From NCBI RefSeq assembly GCF_000204055.1, contig NW_006768800.1:124001-188000 (forward strand): a stretch of DNA of 64,000 bases, read 5' to 3'. Made by a program: the position numbers and the translations under genes. How positions within the stretch are numbered: the first letter of the stretch is position 1; the number at the start of each line of letters is the position of its first letter. The DNA comes from Melampsora larici-populina 98AG31 (lineage: Eukaryota > Basidiomycota > Pucciniomycetes > Pucciniales > Melampsoraceae). Below are positions 23,870-35,270 of the stretch, in pieces. The notes under the pieces were generated by a model. The model saw only the letters and a list, made by a program, of their open reading frames with translations. It made no database searches and was not told the DNA's origin.

Positions 23870-26107
23870 ATGGATACCGAGATCTACATCAAACCCGAGT
23901 TCTTACGCACTGACCCCAACAAGCCGCTAGCTCTTCCTATCATATTTCACCACACTGGATTTTATTGCCCCGCTTGCCTCGCAGTTGGAAAAGACACCCC
24001 CATGAAGTACATCAACTATTTCAACAACACTTGGCGAGTCGCCGTAAGTCGTTTGCCACCTCGCTTCAAACTAGATGTCTTATTTATTGACGGTCTCAAC
24101 CACTCTTGTTTAGTGCGGCATCACACCTCCCCGCGCCAAGACTGGAGAACCCAAAAACTATGGACACTGGTATCGCCTATGGAAAGACTCCCAGCTGAAG
24201 CACGAGCTTCAGTCAATAAATGCGGGGAACTGGCCACCGTTGCCGTATCCAAACCCGTCCCCTGTCGATCACCTGCCGAACACTGCGAACGGTATCCCCA
24301 ACACAGGCTCACTCACTCCCAGCCGATCGTCCCTAAAGTCAATGTTCACCCCGTTTACTTCAACCGGCAACCATCTAAAGAGTACCACCTCGGCTCAACC
24401 ACTTTTGTGCCGAGGTGTTCTGGGGAAGACTGGCCAGAGTCACCGTATTGACCAAGCTCGCCAAGGAAACAAGCAATGCATCTACCAAGCCTGTGCCAGC
24501 GTAAGTATTTTTTCTTTGGCCCGCGTCCGCGTCTGTACCTAAGTAATCAACTGATTAGTGAAAACTCCTCACTTAGTGCTGTCAAACGCTCGGAGTCCAG
24601 CGATGCACCGCCAAAAGGCACGGAAGGCCACAAAATGCCCCACATGCCCCACCTGCGTCTTCGCTCAATCCTAGCCACCCCTTCATGAACAGGAATGAAC
24701 CCCTCACCCCGGACTTTATCAATCCTTTATTGGCCAGTTCCTCACCTTCTGGTTCGACACCAGCGGCCGCGCCAGCACCAGCACCAGCACCAGCACCTGT
24801 AGCATCACATCGTCGCATCGCACTTCAATGCGCACAAACGGGTGGGCGTCTTGCCCACAATCTAAGTAGCACTCAACAAGCTGGCCTTTTTGCCTTACGC
24901 CTTCGGCGAAACCAAGAGACGGCTTTCAGCCAAGAAATCGATACTGAGGAAAACAAAGTTGTCAGCGTAATTGCGTGGCTCAAGGTCAGATGACATAGGT
25001 GATCACATCTTGGAGATGACTCTAAAAACTGACTGTAGATTCTTATCGTCTTTAGGCGGGACAAGATCCAGAGTTGTTCACCTTTCACGCGCCTAAGTGG
25101 CCACTCTTCACCCTTCAGCAGTGTTTTCCCATGGTGGAGAGGGCTATGAACCTTGCCATTTCAAATGGGGAAACTCCTACTGAAAGCCTATCGCTATGGG
25201 ACCCAGCTTTCACGGCCCGGGTGGGAGCATAACCTTTATTACCGCCAATCCCCAAATTCATACTGATTGATCTGAAATGTGCCTTGTTTGTAGAGGACTG
25301 TCCCCAACAACTTGCCAAACCGTCTACCGATCACTCCGCGCCAATTTTTGGTCAAAAGCCCTCAACTTGTATCTGATGATTGTCCGCGCTTCGATTGGTT
25401 CCGCAATTCTCTCTACGAGAGCGAAACAGGCACAGCGATACCAGGTTCGGCTGATTCGACATCAACCCACCCTGCCCCACCTTTCCGCCTTGCAAACTCA
25501 GCCCCTGTCGCACATGGCGGAGAAGAGGAAGATGAAGTTATATTGGTCAGAGAACAATGTCACCAGGCTTCTTCAAATGTAACCCAACCTGTTATCACGG
25601 TTACAAAACAAGTAAGTTCTGATTTTCCCCTCACCTCCCACACCTCTGTGCACCTGAATTGACCACGGTTTTCCTTTTTCATTTGCTCAGACTACTACTC
25701 CAGCAGCCCCCAATACCAACCTGGCCAAAGTCACCTGGCCCAACAACGAGGGTCCAGTTAGTGACTTATTTGAATGGTACAATCTGACGTTAAAACTGCA
25801 CCGGGTGAAAGCGTGGAAAATCTGTTTTGGTGAACACTTCAAAGAACCTTCAGATAGTACTATCCATCGGTATGGTAGATGGATCAAAATTGTAGAGCCT
25901 CCCAACATTTTGGCATGGGAACAACGGCAGCAATCGGTTGGCAAGTCCTTCGCAGTACCTTTTGCGCGTGCTGAGTTTCGCGCACAATTCCAGCTCGCCG
26001 GATCACCAGGTTCTGACCCGGTCGCTGTCAACGTGGTCAAATCACCCAACAATAAGACGAATCAGACGGATCCACAAACACGCCGAAAACAAAAATTTGG
26101 TGAATAA
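23870..26107 (+). CDS. Unrecognised protein carried by the KDZ element, Cys-rich motif
   Basis: Exons 23870-24043, 24114-24500, 24577-24984, 25056-25220, 25294-25611, 25691-26107 all end in phase 0 and give 622 aa. The function is not recognised. Visible features: N-terminal FYCPACLAVG (CxxC), YGHWYRLWKDSQLKHEL, and a junction of exons 2 and 3 reading C-x4-C-x2-CC-x6-C-x4-H (from CIYQACAS into CCQTLG), which could bind zinc; next a PA-repeat linker (about 240-260), a Ser/Pro-rich acidic middle, and a C-terminal helical region starting near FEWYNLTLKLHRVKAW. It ends basic. It stands convergent to the minus-strand gene at 27308-28668, with a 26-bp perfect hairpin between them. The clean phase suggests it is still intact. 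Confidence 0.72.
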
Positions 26108-26521
26108 AGCCTCCGGGTGAACCTTCAATTCAGCTTTAAAAACTGACGGTTATGTATCATTTTGTATCTTTCATCGTTTGTAATATGTGCTTTTTCTGTC
26201 AGTGATCAGTATCTCCCCCCCACAAAAATGTGTATCGCCACGCACGACGATTGGCTCCCGTCAAGTACAATCAACACCCTCAATAAAATGTTTGATCACC
26301 ACAATTCTGGTTTACTATTGGCGCCGCGCGGAAACCATCTCCATCTAAATCCGTCGAACCCCCTAACAAGCGCCAGAAACGAAAATTGAGTGAATGATTC
26401 CAGCAGCGCAATCGTCATCCTATCAGTGCTGGATCTGACTTTTTGCTGTACCCACCCCACGTTTGTATCAGTAAACTCATCACAACTTACTAGTCCAGAA
26501 AAGGCCTCCCAGGCTCAAAAC

Positions 26522-26581
26522 CGACCATTTTTGGTGATCATTTGGGTGATTGATTACCCAAATGATCACCAAAAATGGTCG
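26522..26581. repeat. Perfect 26-bp stem-loop between convergent genes
   Basis: Arms 26522-26547 and 26556-26581 are exact reverse complements; the loop is GATTGATT. The left arm reads CGACCATTTTTGGTGATCAT and six further bases. It lies 415 bases past the stop of the plus-strand gene and about 730 bases beyond the end of the minus-strand gene, inside the KDZ element. Confidence 0.92.
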
Positions 26582-27307
26582 TTATTCCTTTTCAGTCCTC
26601 TGACATCCAATCTGTCTCTACACGATGGACGCGCCTTCCTCACCTTATGGTGTTTTGTTCAAATTGAACGCACAAGGAGGGTACGGCTGTCTGACTTTTG
26701 GTGACAATATTTGAAGGGGATAAATTATAATCTCTAAGTCTCCAATCATATATCCATGTATTTTGCAAATAATGTTGTTGTAATTTGTGGAATTGAACGA
26801 TACCGAGAATGAAGCGCATCGCCTGCGTCACCTTTGCACTTTTCGCTTTTGTATTGCGAAGTGATTTTGGTTGAGCAAATATGTAATTGAGCACAAGCAC
26901 ATTTCGCGCGCTCCCGAGCACTCCAGGCATCACACTAAACTCCCTCGCGATTTGAGGGTGGGTGTAAGTGTGATGGTTGCGTTTAGTTGATGGCGCAAGG
27001 AGATCCCATGAAGTCTACGCATGCAATTAGACGGAAGTTGCATTCGTAGACTTAGACTTCACACAGATTCACACACATTTTAGTTAGAGGAGATGAACGA
27101 TCATTCTCCGATCTTTCTTGATGGGAAAGACGATTGAGAGGATAAGTATGCTCTCAATCGTTGGATGAGCCACAAAGATAGGTTGTATGTCGCATTCACA
27201 GTGTCATTTCAGACAGACAATTTTCAGATACAGATGATTGAGGTTCTTGAATTATTAGTTTGTATGAGATAGAGAAATACAAGTATTTTGGAAGATGTGT
27301 ATGCTTG

Positions 27308-28668
27308 TCAAACTTCAGGAGATGGAGATCGCCTGGGTAACTCGGGTAGGGCTAGTATGTCACAAAATTTGCCACACACATACTCTTTGGGGAAGCGGCG
27401 AAGGGCGTCCTGGCCAAAGTTGCCAATTGTCCACGGATCACTAAATCAAGAGAAAAGCGAGGTAAGAGCAAGACTCTTATAGGCATCACGTTTGACCAGA
27501 TCACTCACTTGGCGTCATGAACAACCACCTCGGTGATGACAGGCCCAACACCCTGGAAGCCCGCAAGGAAACGTGTGTGCCCACTGGTCTCGTACGTCCA
27601 GTGCGAGAGGGCTCCCAGTAGAAGGCGAATTGGGCGCGAGAGATGGTGGTGGACGGGTGCCAGACAAGGTTTGAAACAGGCGTCTAAGCTATACATTTCT
27701 CGAGTTCCCTCAACAAGCTCTTCCGCCGTGAAGCAGCTCAAACCGGTAAGAGCAGGATGAACATTCGGTGCTCCTTCATGCATCATCCCCACAAGGTTCT
27801 CCTGGAACTTTGAGCATTTAGAAAAGGTTTGCGGTCAGCAACTGTGCACGAGCCAAGATGAAACGATTCGCGCTCACCCTCAGTTGTTGAAGGGTATCCC
27901 ACTCAGTGTTTGTGGTGTTTGAAAACGTCATCTTATCCTCGATGGTGTCCCTGAAACCGTCAAGTTCTACGGCCGCGTAGAAGTAACCTTGTGCAATTCC
28001 AAGATAGGTGGAGAGGGGGCGATCGTGGTGATGGAAGGAGCGCACAGCCACCACCACAGAGCAGTTCTCATTCGTAATGGTGGCTTGGAATGACGAACGG
28101 AAATCCCAAGAGTGTATGAACTCGTTGGTGACTGTGATGCGAACTGGTTTACCTTGAAAGGACCAAGTTACAACATCATGAATCATGTCGCATCGAAGGG
28201 CAAATATGGTGACGTCGGAGTCTGGAATGATGAACTGGTGTTGGACCACCACTGGGAGCACCTGCTTGCCGAAGTATTTGGAGTCGTTTAAATGCTCAGA
28301 GACCCCCTGAAGCGGGTTCTCTGACGACGATTATGAGAAGATGAATAAGACAAGATGATACCATGAGGCGAAAATGCCTTCAACTTTTTGACATTTCGCA
28401 AGAATGTTAATGTGGACGGTGACTTACCCATTTCACACACCTCATGGATCGTCGGTTGGGCGTTGGCAGGTGCATCCTCTGCTTCTCCTTCGGATTCTTC
28501 TTCTGGCGCGTCATGGGGTTCAGCCGGCTCGGGAATCCCTGAAATCCCGAAAGGTTCCATTTGCAAGGTGAAGGCTTGAGTGGCTGTGTCTTCAGGCAAC
28601 GCAGCATCCTGCGTATCAGTCGATCGGGCACTGGCACTTTGGCCACTGTCTGAGTGGTAACCTTTCAT
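27308..28668 (-). CDS. Unrecognised protein carried by the KDZ element
   Basis: Exons on the minus strand 28668-28428, 28320-27878, 27807-27509, 27440-27308 give 371 aa with consistent phase. Residues 1-80 are disordered and acidic (Ser, Glu, Pro, Ala). After ENPLQGVSEHLND comes a folded part with beta-rich blocks: VLPVVVQHQFIIPDSDVTIF, VTWSFQGKPVRITVTNEFIH, CSVVVAVRSFHHHDRPLSTY and YFYAAVELDGF, followed by a helical tail ending DPWTIGNFGQDALRRFP. No catalytic motif that I know is evident. It is placed between the transposase gene (same strand, upstream) and the convergent plus-strand gene. It could be a structural or DNA-binding partner of transposition; this is inference only. Confidence 0.7.
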
Positions 28669-28932
28669 GGTTTCTGTGTGTAAGGTGGGAGGAGTGGATT
28701 GTAGGGCAGGAGTCAGACAAGCTATCTCAGCGGCGCGATCACATACCAAGAGAGATAAAAGCCTTATAGAACCTTTGGGTAAATAAAGATTATGAGGAAC
28801 AGAGTTGAAAAAATCCAGCCGAGAACAGGAAAATAGTGAATATGAGGATCGAAAGTCGAAAAGTCAAAAGATCGGTGTTGAGGAAACTAGATGAGAATAT
28901 TAAGCAGTTATTGAGACTGCTAGGCTATTTCA

Positions 28933-28957
28933 AGAGTAAATCTACTTGATTTACTCT
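28933..28957. repeat. Short stem-loop
   Basis: AGAGTAAATC (28933-28942) and GATTTACTCT (28948-28957) form a 10-bp stem with a 5-base loop, upstream of the minus-strand gene that starts at 28668. Confidence 0.75.
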
Positions 28958-29006
28958 CGTGAAGGTGAGCTGTCGCGCTAATTTACATCTTTGATTTGCC
29001 TAACCT

Positions 29007-29048
29007 TAGTCCTCCATAACTTCAGTATCATGAAGTTATGGAGGACTA
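29007..29048. repeat. Perfect 18-bp stem-loop
   Basis: TAGTCCTCCATAACTTCA (29007-29024) is followed after six bases by its exact complement (29031-29048). It lies between the two minus-strand genes of the KDZ element. Confidence 0.9.
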
Positions 29049-30134
29049 TTAATCGCTTCTGCTTTCTTAAAAAACAGGTCGGTCCAAGCTAGCGCATACT
29101 AACTAACTCTACGTGCGAAGGGAGGAGGAACAAACCCTATCTTTGACCAAGCTCGCGCTACATCAATCGCATAAATTGTTCGATGCGATTGAGATTGATG
29201 CGAGGCAAAGACAATGCCAGGTTGGAACTGAACCCCACTGCCGGAGGGAGAGCAGCGAGGAGTGTATATATATGCTAAGACTGCCGCGTTAGCAACATTT
29301 GCAATAAATGTCTAAAGTAGAACCTTTTTTGCATAATGTATTTGACTACGGCCATTTAGCATCCCCTTAACACGCGTCCGTTTTGGTGTAGAGGCCAAGG
29401 ATGGATGGAGGAGTGGGGTGGTGGTTTGAGGAGGATGGCTCGTAAAACGTTCAGAATGCAGGTGGAGGTGGTGCCTAGTACAATAAATGGACACTCGTCT
29501 TTCCTCGGTCATACTTTCTTCTCTCCTCTCTCGGTACCTCAGCTGACCGTTCTTGCCACAGGCGTAATTGGACCTTTGGCAACTGGCGCGGCCTCATGCC
29601 AATTTTCCCCAAAGAACACGTGTGTAGGAAGTTCTGTCACCTACGAGGGATTGCTTTTGCAACTCATATTCCCTTTTTTTAATCTCTTTTCATCTGTATT
29701 GGAACCATTCATTCAAATATTAACTTCTGCTGTCATTGGTGACTAGTTTTTGTGTCCATTGAAAATAAAAGTAATTCAGCTATTATGATCTTTTTGCCCT
29801 TTATATCTGTCTGACTCCCATGTGAATTACTAAGATATGTGAGGTTAATCTCACATCAACGAGACAAGAGACAAGAGCTTTGCCAAATTGTGTCTTTCCA
29901 ATCAAACATCTAAAAGGACTTTTCATTCCATCATGAACACTGACTGATTGTCTTTCAATGTATATAATTTTTTCATACACATGAATAAATTCAATATAGA
30001 TACATGTTAACAAGCAAAGGCAATGTATTCAAAGTAATCTCATTTTGATCAGATCACTTTGGATATTCATAACATCCATTGATAAATTTGATTGAAGAGA
30101 TAGAAAAGCCAGAATGACATGATGAATCAAGGGT

Positions 30135-32378
30135 TCACATTTCCAAGTCTCCGCAGAAAAACATGTTCGCTCTTTTTTTGAGTCGGCGAATCATCCATTT
30201 ATTCCTGCGTTCTACCATTTCCTCCATAAAAAAATTGAAATGGACCGCATGAATATTGCGTGCGATGGAAGCAAAACCCCTGTACCAAACGTTGGTCATC
30301 TCGGCAGCGGACGAGTTGAAGATCCAATGACCGTTCTCGTCCTGAAGTTCTGGGAACAATTTGGGATCCGTGTAATGCTGGCAAAACTCGTCGGTGTCCT
30401 TGTGCCCACGGAAGTGAAAGGGATCTACTGGGAAGACGGTTTTTAAAAAGGGTGTGGGATCTTCATCTCCATTGTAGATGTGATCCACGAGCTTGCAGGC
30501 GCTGTCATAGAAGCAGACCTCGGGTATTTTCTTCGGAAACGTACGTAAGATAAAGGCCTGACCGGTGGAACAATAATAGTATAGTCAGTTTGGCTACGGG
30601 AGCATTAGGATTAGATACAAACATACCTTCACTGCACTCAAGCTCTCAGAGTGGAAAAATGTTTCTCGCCCGAGTATGATACCGCACGCGGCTACTACAA
30701 GCTGTTCATTGTGTGTTCGGCTGCGAGAGATGCACACTCATTTGCCTTTTTTCTTTTGGGCATCTACACCCTCGCGCGCTTTTTCATGTACCCGATTGTC
30801 TTCGTCTGCGTCTTGTACAGCGTCCATATCTACCATCTCTGCGGTGTCCCAAGCTTGATGGACGGTCGGGTCAGATGGTCGGTTTGAACCAGGACGGTTG
30901 AGCATAGAGGTGAGTGCGAAGCTTGACTTGACGCGTGCTTTGAATCGGGCATAGGCGTCCACATGCTCTTGTAGCCCGCATGTTGCTGAACCATTTTCCG
31001 CGTCCTGTGAGCAAGGCTGAGCATGGCAACGCCGCCCGAGCCGTAGTTGATGATTCGGGCAGAAACAATCGTGTACTCGAGCCAGAGGGGTCGTACACGG
31101 CCCATTTGGTGGCGGCAAACCGTCAGAAACCGCTAGTTCTCGGAGCTGATCCGCTGTTGCTGTACAGCGCCAATGCCCTATAGTTACACCATCTGTAACG
31201 ACCGCACGGATGTCTAGAGATAAAACAAGATTGTTTGAAATTAAAATCAAAGCGAAGTACAAAAATGAAATATCAACTTACATCCTTCATTGCCGTTTTC
31301 AGCGGTCTCGGAAGTCAGTTGGACACATGCTGAACAAACATGATCACGATGTTTTGTACCTTCTAGAGCAATCCATTCCAAGACTTGTTGCATTGGGTCG
31401 TGGTAACGTTGATCACTGGCGGTCGTTTTGGTGTCCACAATCAAGTTACCAAAGCACGCGTCAGCTCGGTTGAGGAGACAGTGAATGTCTAACGCATCAC
31501 GGCAAGTCGATTCAGATATAAAGGGTTGAACAGTGGGGGCCCCATTCAACCTCGGGATGTCAGTCACATCATTGACATATGAGAGGTTGAACATGTTGAC
31601 TAGATTGAAGTTCGAGATACTGATTATCGATGTACATATTAATCACGTGGCCGATATGAGAGAGAGAGACAAAATAAACACTTACTGGGCAAGCATTTGT
31701 CCGTTGAGGAAAAGTTCAGCCAATTGGTGGGTCATGAAAAAGTGGGTGGAGACCTGGTAGGCTACTTGGTTCCGGCCAATTAGTGACGAGTAGTAGGTGC
31801 GGGTGCCATCCTCAGAATAGTAGCTGGGTCGGTAGTGGGTGGTGCATTCTAAAAAATGCAAATGAGCAAAGCGCCGTCAAAAGTGCTGGTCATGAAGACC
31901 TACTTGGGCATTTCATCGTGTATATCCGGGCTGTATGTACGCCGTCCACGTCATACACGTAGCCATCGATTTGAGAGCGATGCTGTAATCGAATTTCAGG
32001 AGTGGAAGGATTTGCACAAACTAAACATTTCTTCACAGGTGGTGTGAGAAAGAATTCGGGAATGCTTTCAGGAAGTCCCGATTGGTAACCGTGCTGTTGG
32101 ATCAGGTTTGCAGGTCGGATGTGGATTTGGGACAATGTTGGGAAGAGTATGCGCCACAGATGGCGAAAGGCTTTGGTCGGTAGTGAAGAGTTCAATGCGG
32201 TCCTGAGGAAGGGTATCACGTCGTCTGCACTGTCGAGAGTCATATTCCAGGCGCCCTCGGTGCGAGTGTATATTTCCGCGGCAAGGCTGGCAAACCGTAT
32301 GACGTCCGATATTGTGATGGTTGTGAGTAGCTCCGGGCAGTCAGAAGAGACAATGTTGATAAAGGTGGCAAGTAGCAT
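30135..32378 (-). pseudogene. KDZ transposase with CxC5 and CxC6 cysteine clusters, one in-frame TGA
   Basis: Exons on the minus strand 32378-31904, 31848-31686, 31619-31282, 31213-30627, 30557-30135 total 662 codons in one frame. CxC5-like part: VKKCLVCANPSTPEIRL, then KCPKCTTHYRPSYYSEDGTR and YQVSTHFFM. CxC6-like part: RAVVTDGVTIGHWRC, CFCPNHQL, CHAQPCS, ATCGLQEHVDAY. Transposase tail: RTHNEQLVVAACGIILGRET, VCFYDSACKL, VDPFHFRGHKDTDEFCQHY, FNSSAAEMTNVWYRG, NFFMEEMVERRN. These blocks match fungal proteins of the Kyakuja-Dileera-Zisupton group. The frame is broken by a single TGA at 30738-30740 (minus strand), before VCISRSRTHNEQ, where relatives are basic; a CGA-to-TGA change would explain it. 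No other lesion was seen. Confidence 0.87.
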
Positions 32379-32644
32379 GGCTGATGATGGGAACTTAGAG
32401 TGGACAGTTGGAAAAGGAAGAGCGGTGGTGAGTTAGGGAGGCCTGAAATCGGTGTGAGGTCACGGTTATTTGGTGACGGTTATTTCCCGAGTCACTGGGC
32501 TGTCTTTCACGAGCCCTTTCGTGAGAGATGGCAGCAATCCTTGTTGAAGTGTGGAAAGGTGATATAAAGCCATCACATTATGCGTTTGAGGGGGGGCTGA
32601 CAGTCAGGGTTGGCTGTACAGGACTGACAGTCAGGGTCCTCCCG

Positions 32645-33469
32645 AAGGCCCAGATCTCCGGCACCAACAGGCAAGGACTCCTTGATAAACTTCATCTTGG
32701 ATCGTGAGTATCATCCTCTCTATCCTGACCAGGAAGACGAGAAGTCCTACTTTCATGGCACTCTGATAGCACTTACTGACTTTATATCTCAAAATATTTA
32801 GCTACTGATGCAATCCTAGTGTCTGCGGACAAAGGTGGCTTCAGTCTTTGGAGCTGTCCGCCACGGGATGATAAGGGGGCATATTGCTGTACTGTTTCCG
32901 CTGTATCACCAGCTGTAAGTATCTTTTTCCTTCCGGACTTGTCACATTTTTTCCATGGCTGAAAAACATCAATTGTCATGTTCTTTATCATCCTTTGTTT
33001 TCATCAAGGATAAGGATAAAAAGTTAGCTGCGGCCTGCCGCAGCCAGAAACAAACTTACTGATTTTATGATGATTGAAGAAAATGTGGTTTGTTCTCTTG
33101 AAGAGTTATTGTGATAGATGTGTCCAATGTTGATACTTGCATTTCTTGAGACCATTGTAATCTTTTAGCATGTATAAAAATGCAATCTGAATCAGCAATT
33201 AAACACATGCAATTCAGAACACTGAAAGAAAAAAATTCTTTTTGAGATTGTTGCTGCCTGCCCCAGTGCATCAAATCCATTATAAGTCAATCACCCCCAC
33301 TGTTACTCTCCTTCTCAGGCATGAGACCTTTCTCGACTAGAACCCTTCATTGTAAGTAGCCTAGGCGGCCACCATTTCCAGAGGCTGGATGGATATTGAC
33401 CACAGGCGCAGTGATTGCCTGGCCAGAGCCGGCCTGCCCTACCTAGATGGATTAAGGATAAACATAACA
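32645..33469. other. Gene-free stretch
   Basis: No coding region was recognised between the KDZ element and the MULE-like fragment. Confidence 0.4.
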
Positions 33470-34259
33470 TCAGTCTATGTTCATCTTTTGGCTTGAAGAA
33501 GCTGGAAGGAAAATGGTCAACCAATAAATTAGATCACCTTCAGGACCCAATGTTCCTGCCTTTGAGTTCTTCACCAATTGTTCCTCAAACGCTTTCATAG
33601 CCAAAGGGTCAGTGTTTTTTGAAGCAGGCCAGATGTGGCAATAAATTCCTGTGTGGCAAAAGACTCCCCAGCTGGTCTCCTTCTGTATATCAACTTGGCA
33701 GTTGGATTCCTTACATTGAGTCCAAAGATGATTTCCATTACACCTGACAATGGGGCAAATCAGATGTCTACAGGGAGAGAGGAGGGCGCCAAAGACATCA
33801 CATCTGATTCAGTATTGAAAATGCAAAAGAGAAGAAGAGATAAACTCACTCAAGAACCAGCTCAGCTGCCTTTCCATCAGCAGTCAGAGGTGGTGCTGCA
33901 TAGTCACAAAAGTCATTGTTGCAATGTAAAACACCCAGGCAGGTGAACCAGACCATCTTCCAAGGTCCTTTTTTGGCGCCTTGAACCTTTTGAGTATGTG
34001 GATAGGAGATGTGACCAAAGTTTAGGATGTTGTTGCCAGGCTCTTGGACAAAGACTGTCTGACCATTTGGATAAATTGTGTAGCCATGACTATCTTGGGT
34101 CAACCCATGATCAATATAGGTCTTGAGTTCACCGCTAGACGGAATAGGTATCTTGAACTTCTTCCCAGTCTTGGTTGGGCAATTGTGTTTCTTCTTCCCA
34201 GGTGATTGTGATGTAGAAAGCATTTTGGTGGAGTTAGCTTCAACAGGTTCAATTTCCAA
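33470..34259 (-). pseudogene. MULE-related protein fragment with GCM-like zinc-binding domain
   Basis: Two exons keep phase: 34259-33850 and 33767-33470. The start has a basic, disordered part, then KIPIPSSGELKTYIDHGL. The Cys/His block is WFTCLGVLHCNNDFCDYA, continued across the splice by LEHLICPIVRCNGNHLW and CKESNCQVD, followed by GIYCHIWPASK and LAMKAFEEQLVKN. This order resembles the GCM-type DNA-binding part at the N-terminus of some fungal Mutator-like transposases (CLGV, CxxxxC, HxGxHxHxxP, AFExxV). The catalytic DDE part is missing, and the frame stops at TGA soon after. It is probably a truncated element; an exapted DNA-binding gene cannot be ruled out. Confidence 0.6.
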
Positions 34260-35092
34260 AGTGACTTTGGCCTCAGTTGGAGTTGATGAAGCCCGTTGTA
34301 GTATTTAAAGCTCAACAAGAGCTTTACAACACCTAAGAAGGGATAATCTACTACGTGTAATATAGTAGAAGTTGCCTAAAGACTGCCTTCTTCAAAGAAA
34401 CCAGCACAAGGGCACTTGCTGACCACTTTGTGATAACAGAGAAAAAGATAAAGGCACCAGAGAAATAAAGCAATACTGTTGTGTAGTATTATTCCCAGTT
34501 TTAAGCGCAAAAAGGTTCACACACTATGTTTATTACTAGCAATACTGTTGTTAAGTATTATTCCCAATTGACTTTTAGTCTTTAACACACATAAATAAAT
34601 TTCTCCTTGCTTTGAAGGGGCGGATTTAAGTGATCTTAGTACAAATATAGTAAATAAATGATGATTTATAACACTACAACAAAGGTATAAGATGCAGAAA
34701 GGGGAACAAAAATCCCAAAATCATCAAAGAGTATATATATCCACATGTAACAACCTCTACAACAGTCAACAGCCTCAAAAACCAGTCAAATCCGCCTAAA
34801 GAACCCTAAAAATCATGTAATGACACAATGTAATGATCTTGTTACTAATGTATGATGTAATTTTCACAGCTAAAAGTGATCAATGACGCAATGATGTAAT
34901 GTACAGCACTTCTTAAGATGAATACAGGTGATTTTTTCCTTGTAAACTAGCTGAAAACCAAATTTTGAGATTACGAATTTTTTCAGATGTGCTCCAATGT
35001 TGATCTACTATAGTGCATCTTGTAGCTCTCGTGATACTGATCATTTCTGACACCCATATGACCTACTTCTGATGAGTGATGAGTAAGATATT
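34260..35092. other. Gene-free AT-rich stretch
   Basis: Contains the direct repeat AGCAATACTGTTGT-AGTATTATTCCCA near 34470-34500 and 34538-34566. No gene recognised. Confidence 0.45.
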
Positions 35093-35270
35093 GACACTGC
35101 AAAAATAATGTATTTTTCCAAGGTGAAAAATGATTGACATTAATGCACAAAATGATTAATAATGCAGAATTAATGCAGAAAAATGCAGAATTAATGCATT
35201 TTTAATCATTTTGTGAAATAAATGTAATCATTTTTCACCTTGGAAAAATACATTATATTCACAGTGTGAG
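35093..35270. repeat. AT-rich inverted-repeat element (MITE-like)
   Basis: Long, nearly perfect inverted arms: ATAATGTATTTTTCCAAGGT from 35105 is matched by its complement ending at 35256, continuing inward through AAAAATGATT, ACAAAATGATTA and AATGCA words. Outside this, CACTGNNNAN is also mirrored (35095 and 35266). It could fold into one hairpin of roughly 60-70 bp. Non-coding. Confidence 0.75.

Larger units (their letters stand above)
23595..32644. mobile_element. KDZ-type DNA transposon, about 9 kb, three genes
   Basis: Ends proposed from an inverted pair: CGGGAGGTCCCTGA at 23595-23608 and, reverse-complemented, CGGGAGGACCCTGA ending at 32644; both are followed inwards by CTGACAG/CTGTCAG words. 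Inside are a plus-strand gene (23870-26107) and two minus-strand genes (28668-27308 and 32378-30135), the last coding a CxC5/CxC6 KDZ transposase. The GC content and the 5' leader style of the genes are alike and differ from the AT-rich flanks. No clear target duplication was seen, so the exact borders are provisional. Confidence 0.6.

Noticed and set aside
27308..28668. TET/JBP dioxygenase cargo in the KDZ element
   Set aside because: HHHD in the 371-aa protein is not followed by the spaced His and Arg of the TET/JBP fold; the surrounding pattern does not fit.
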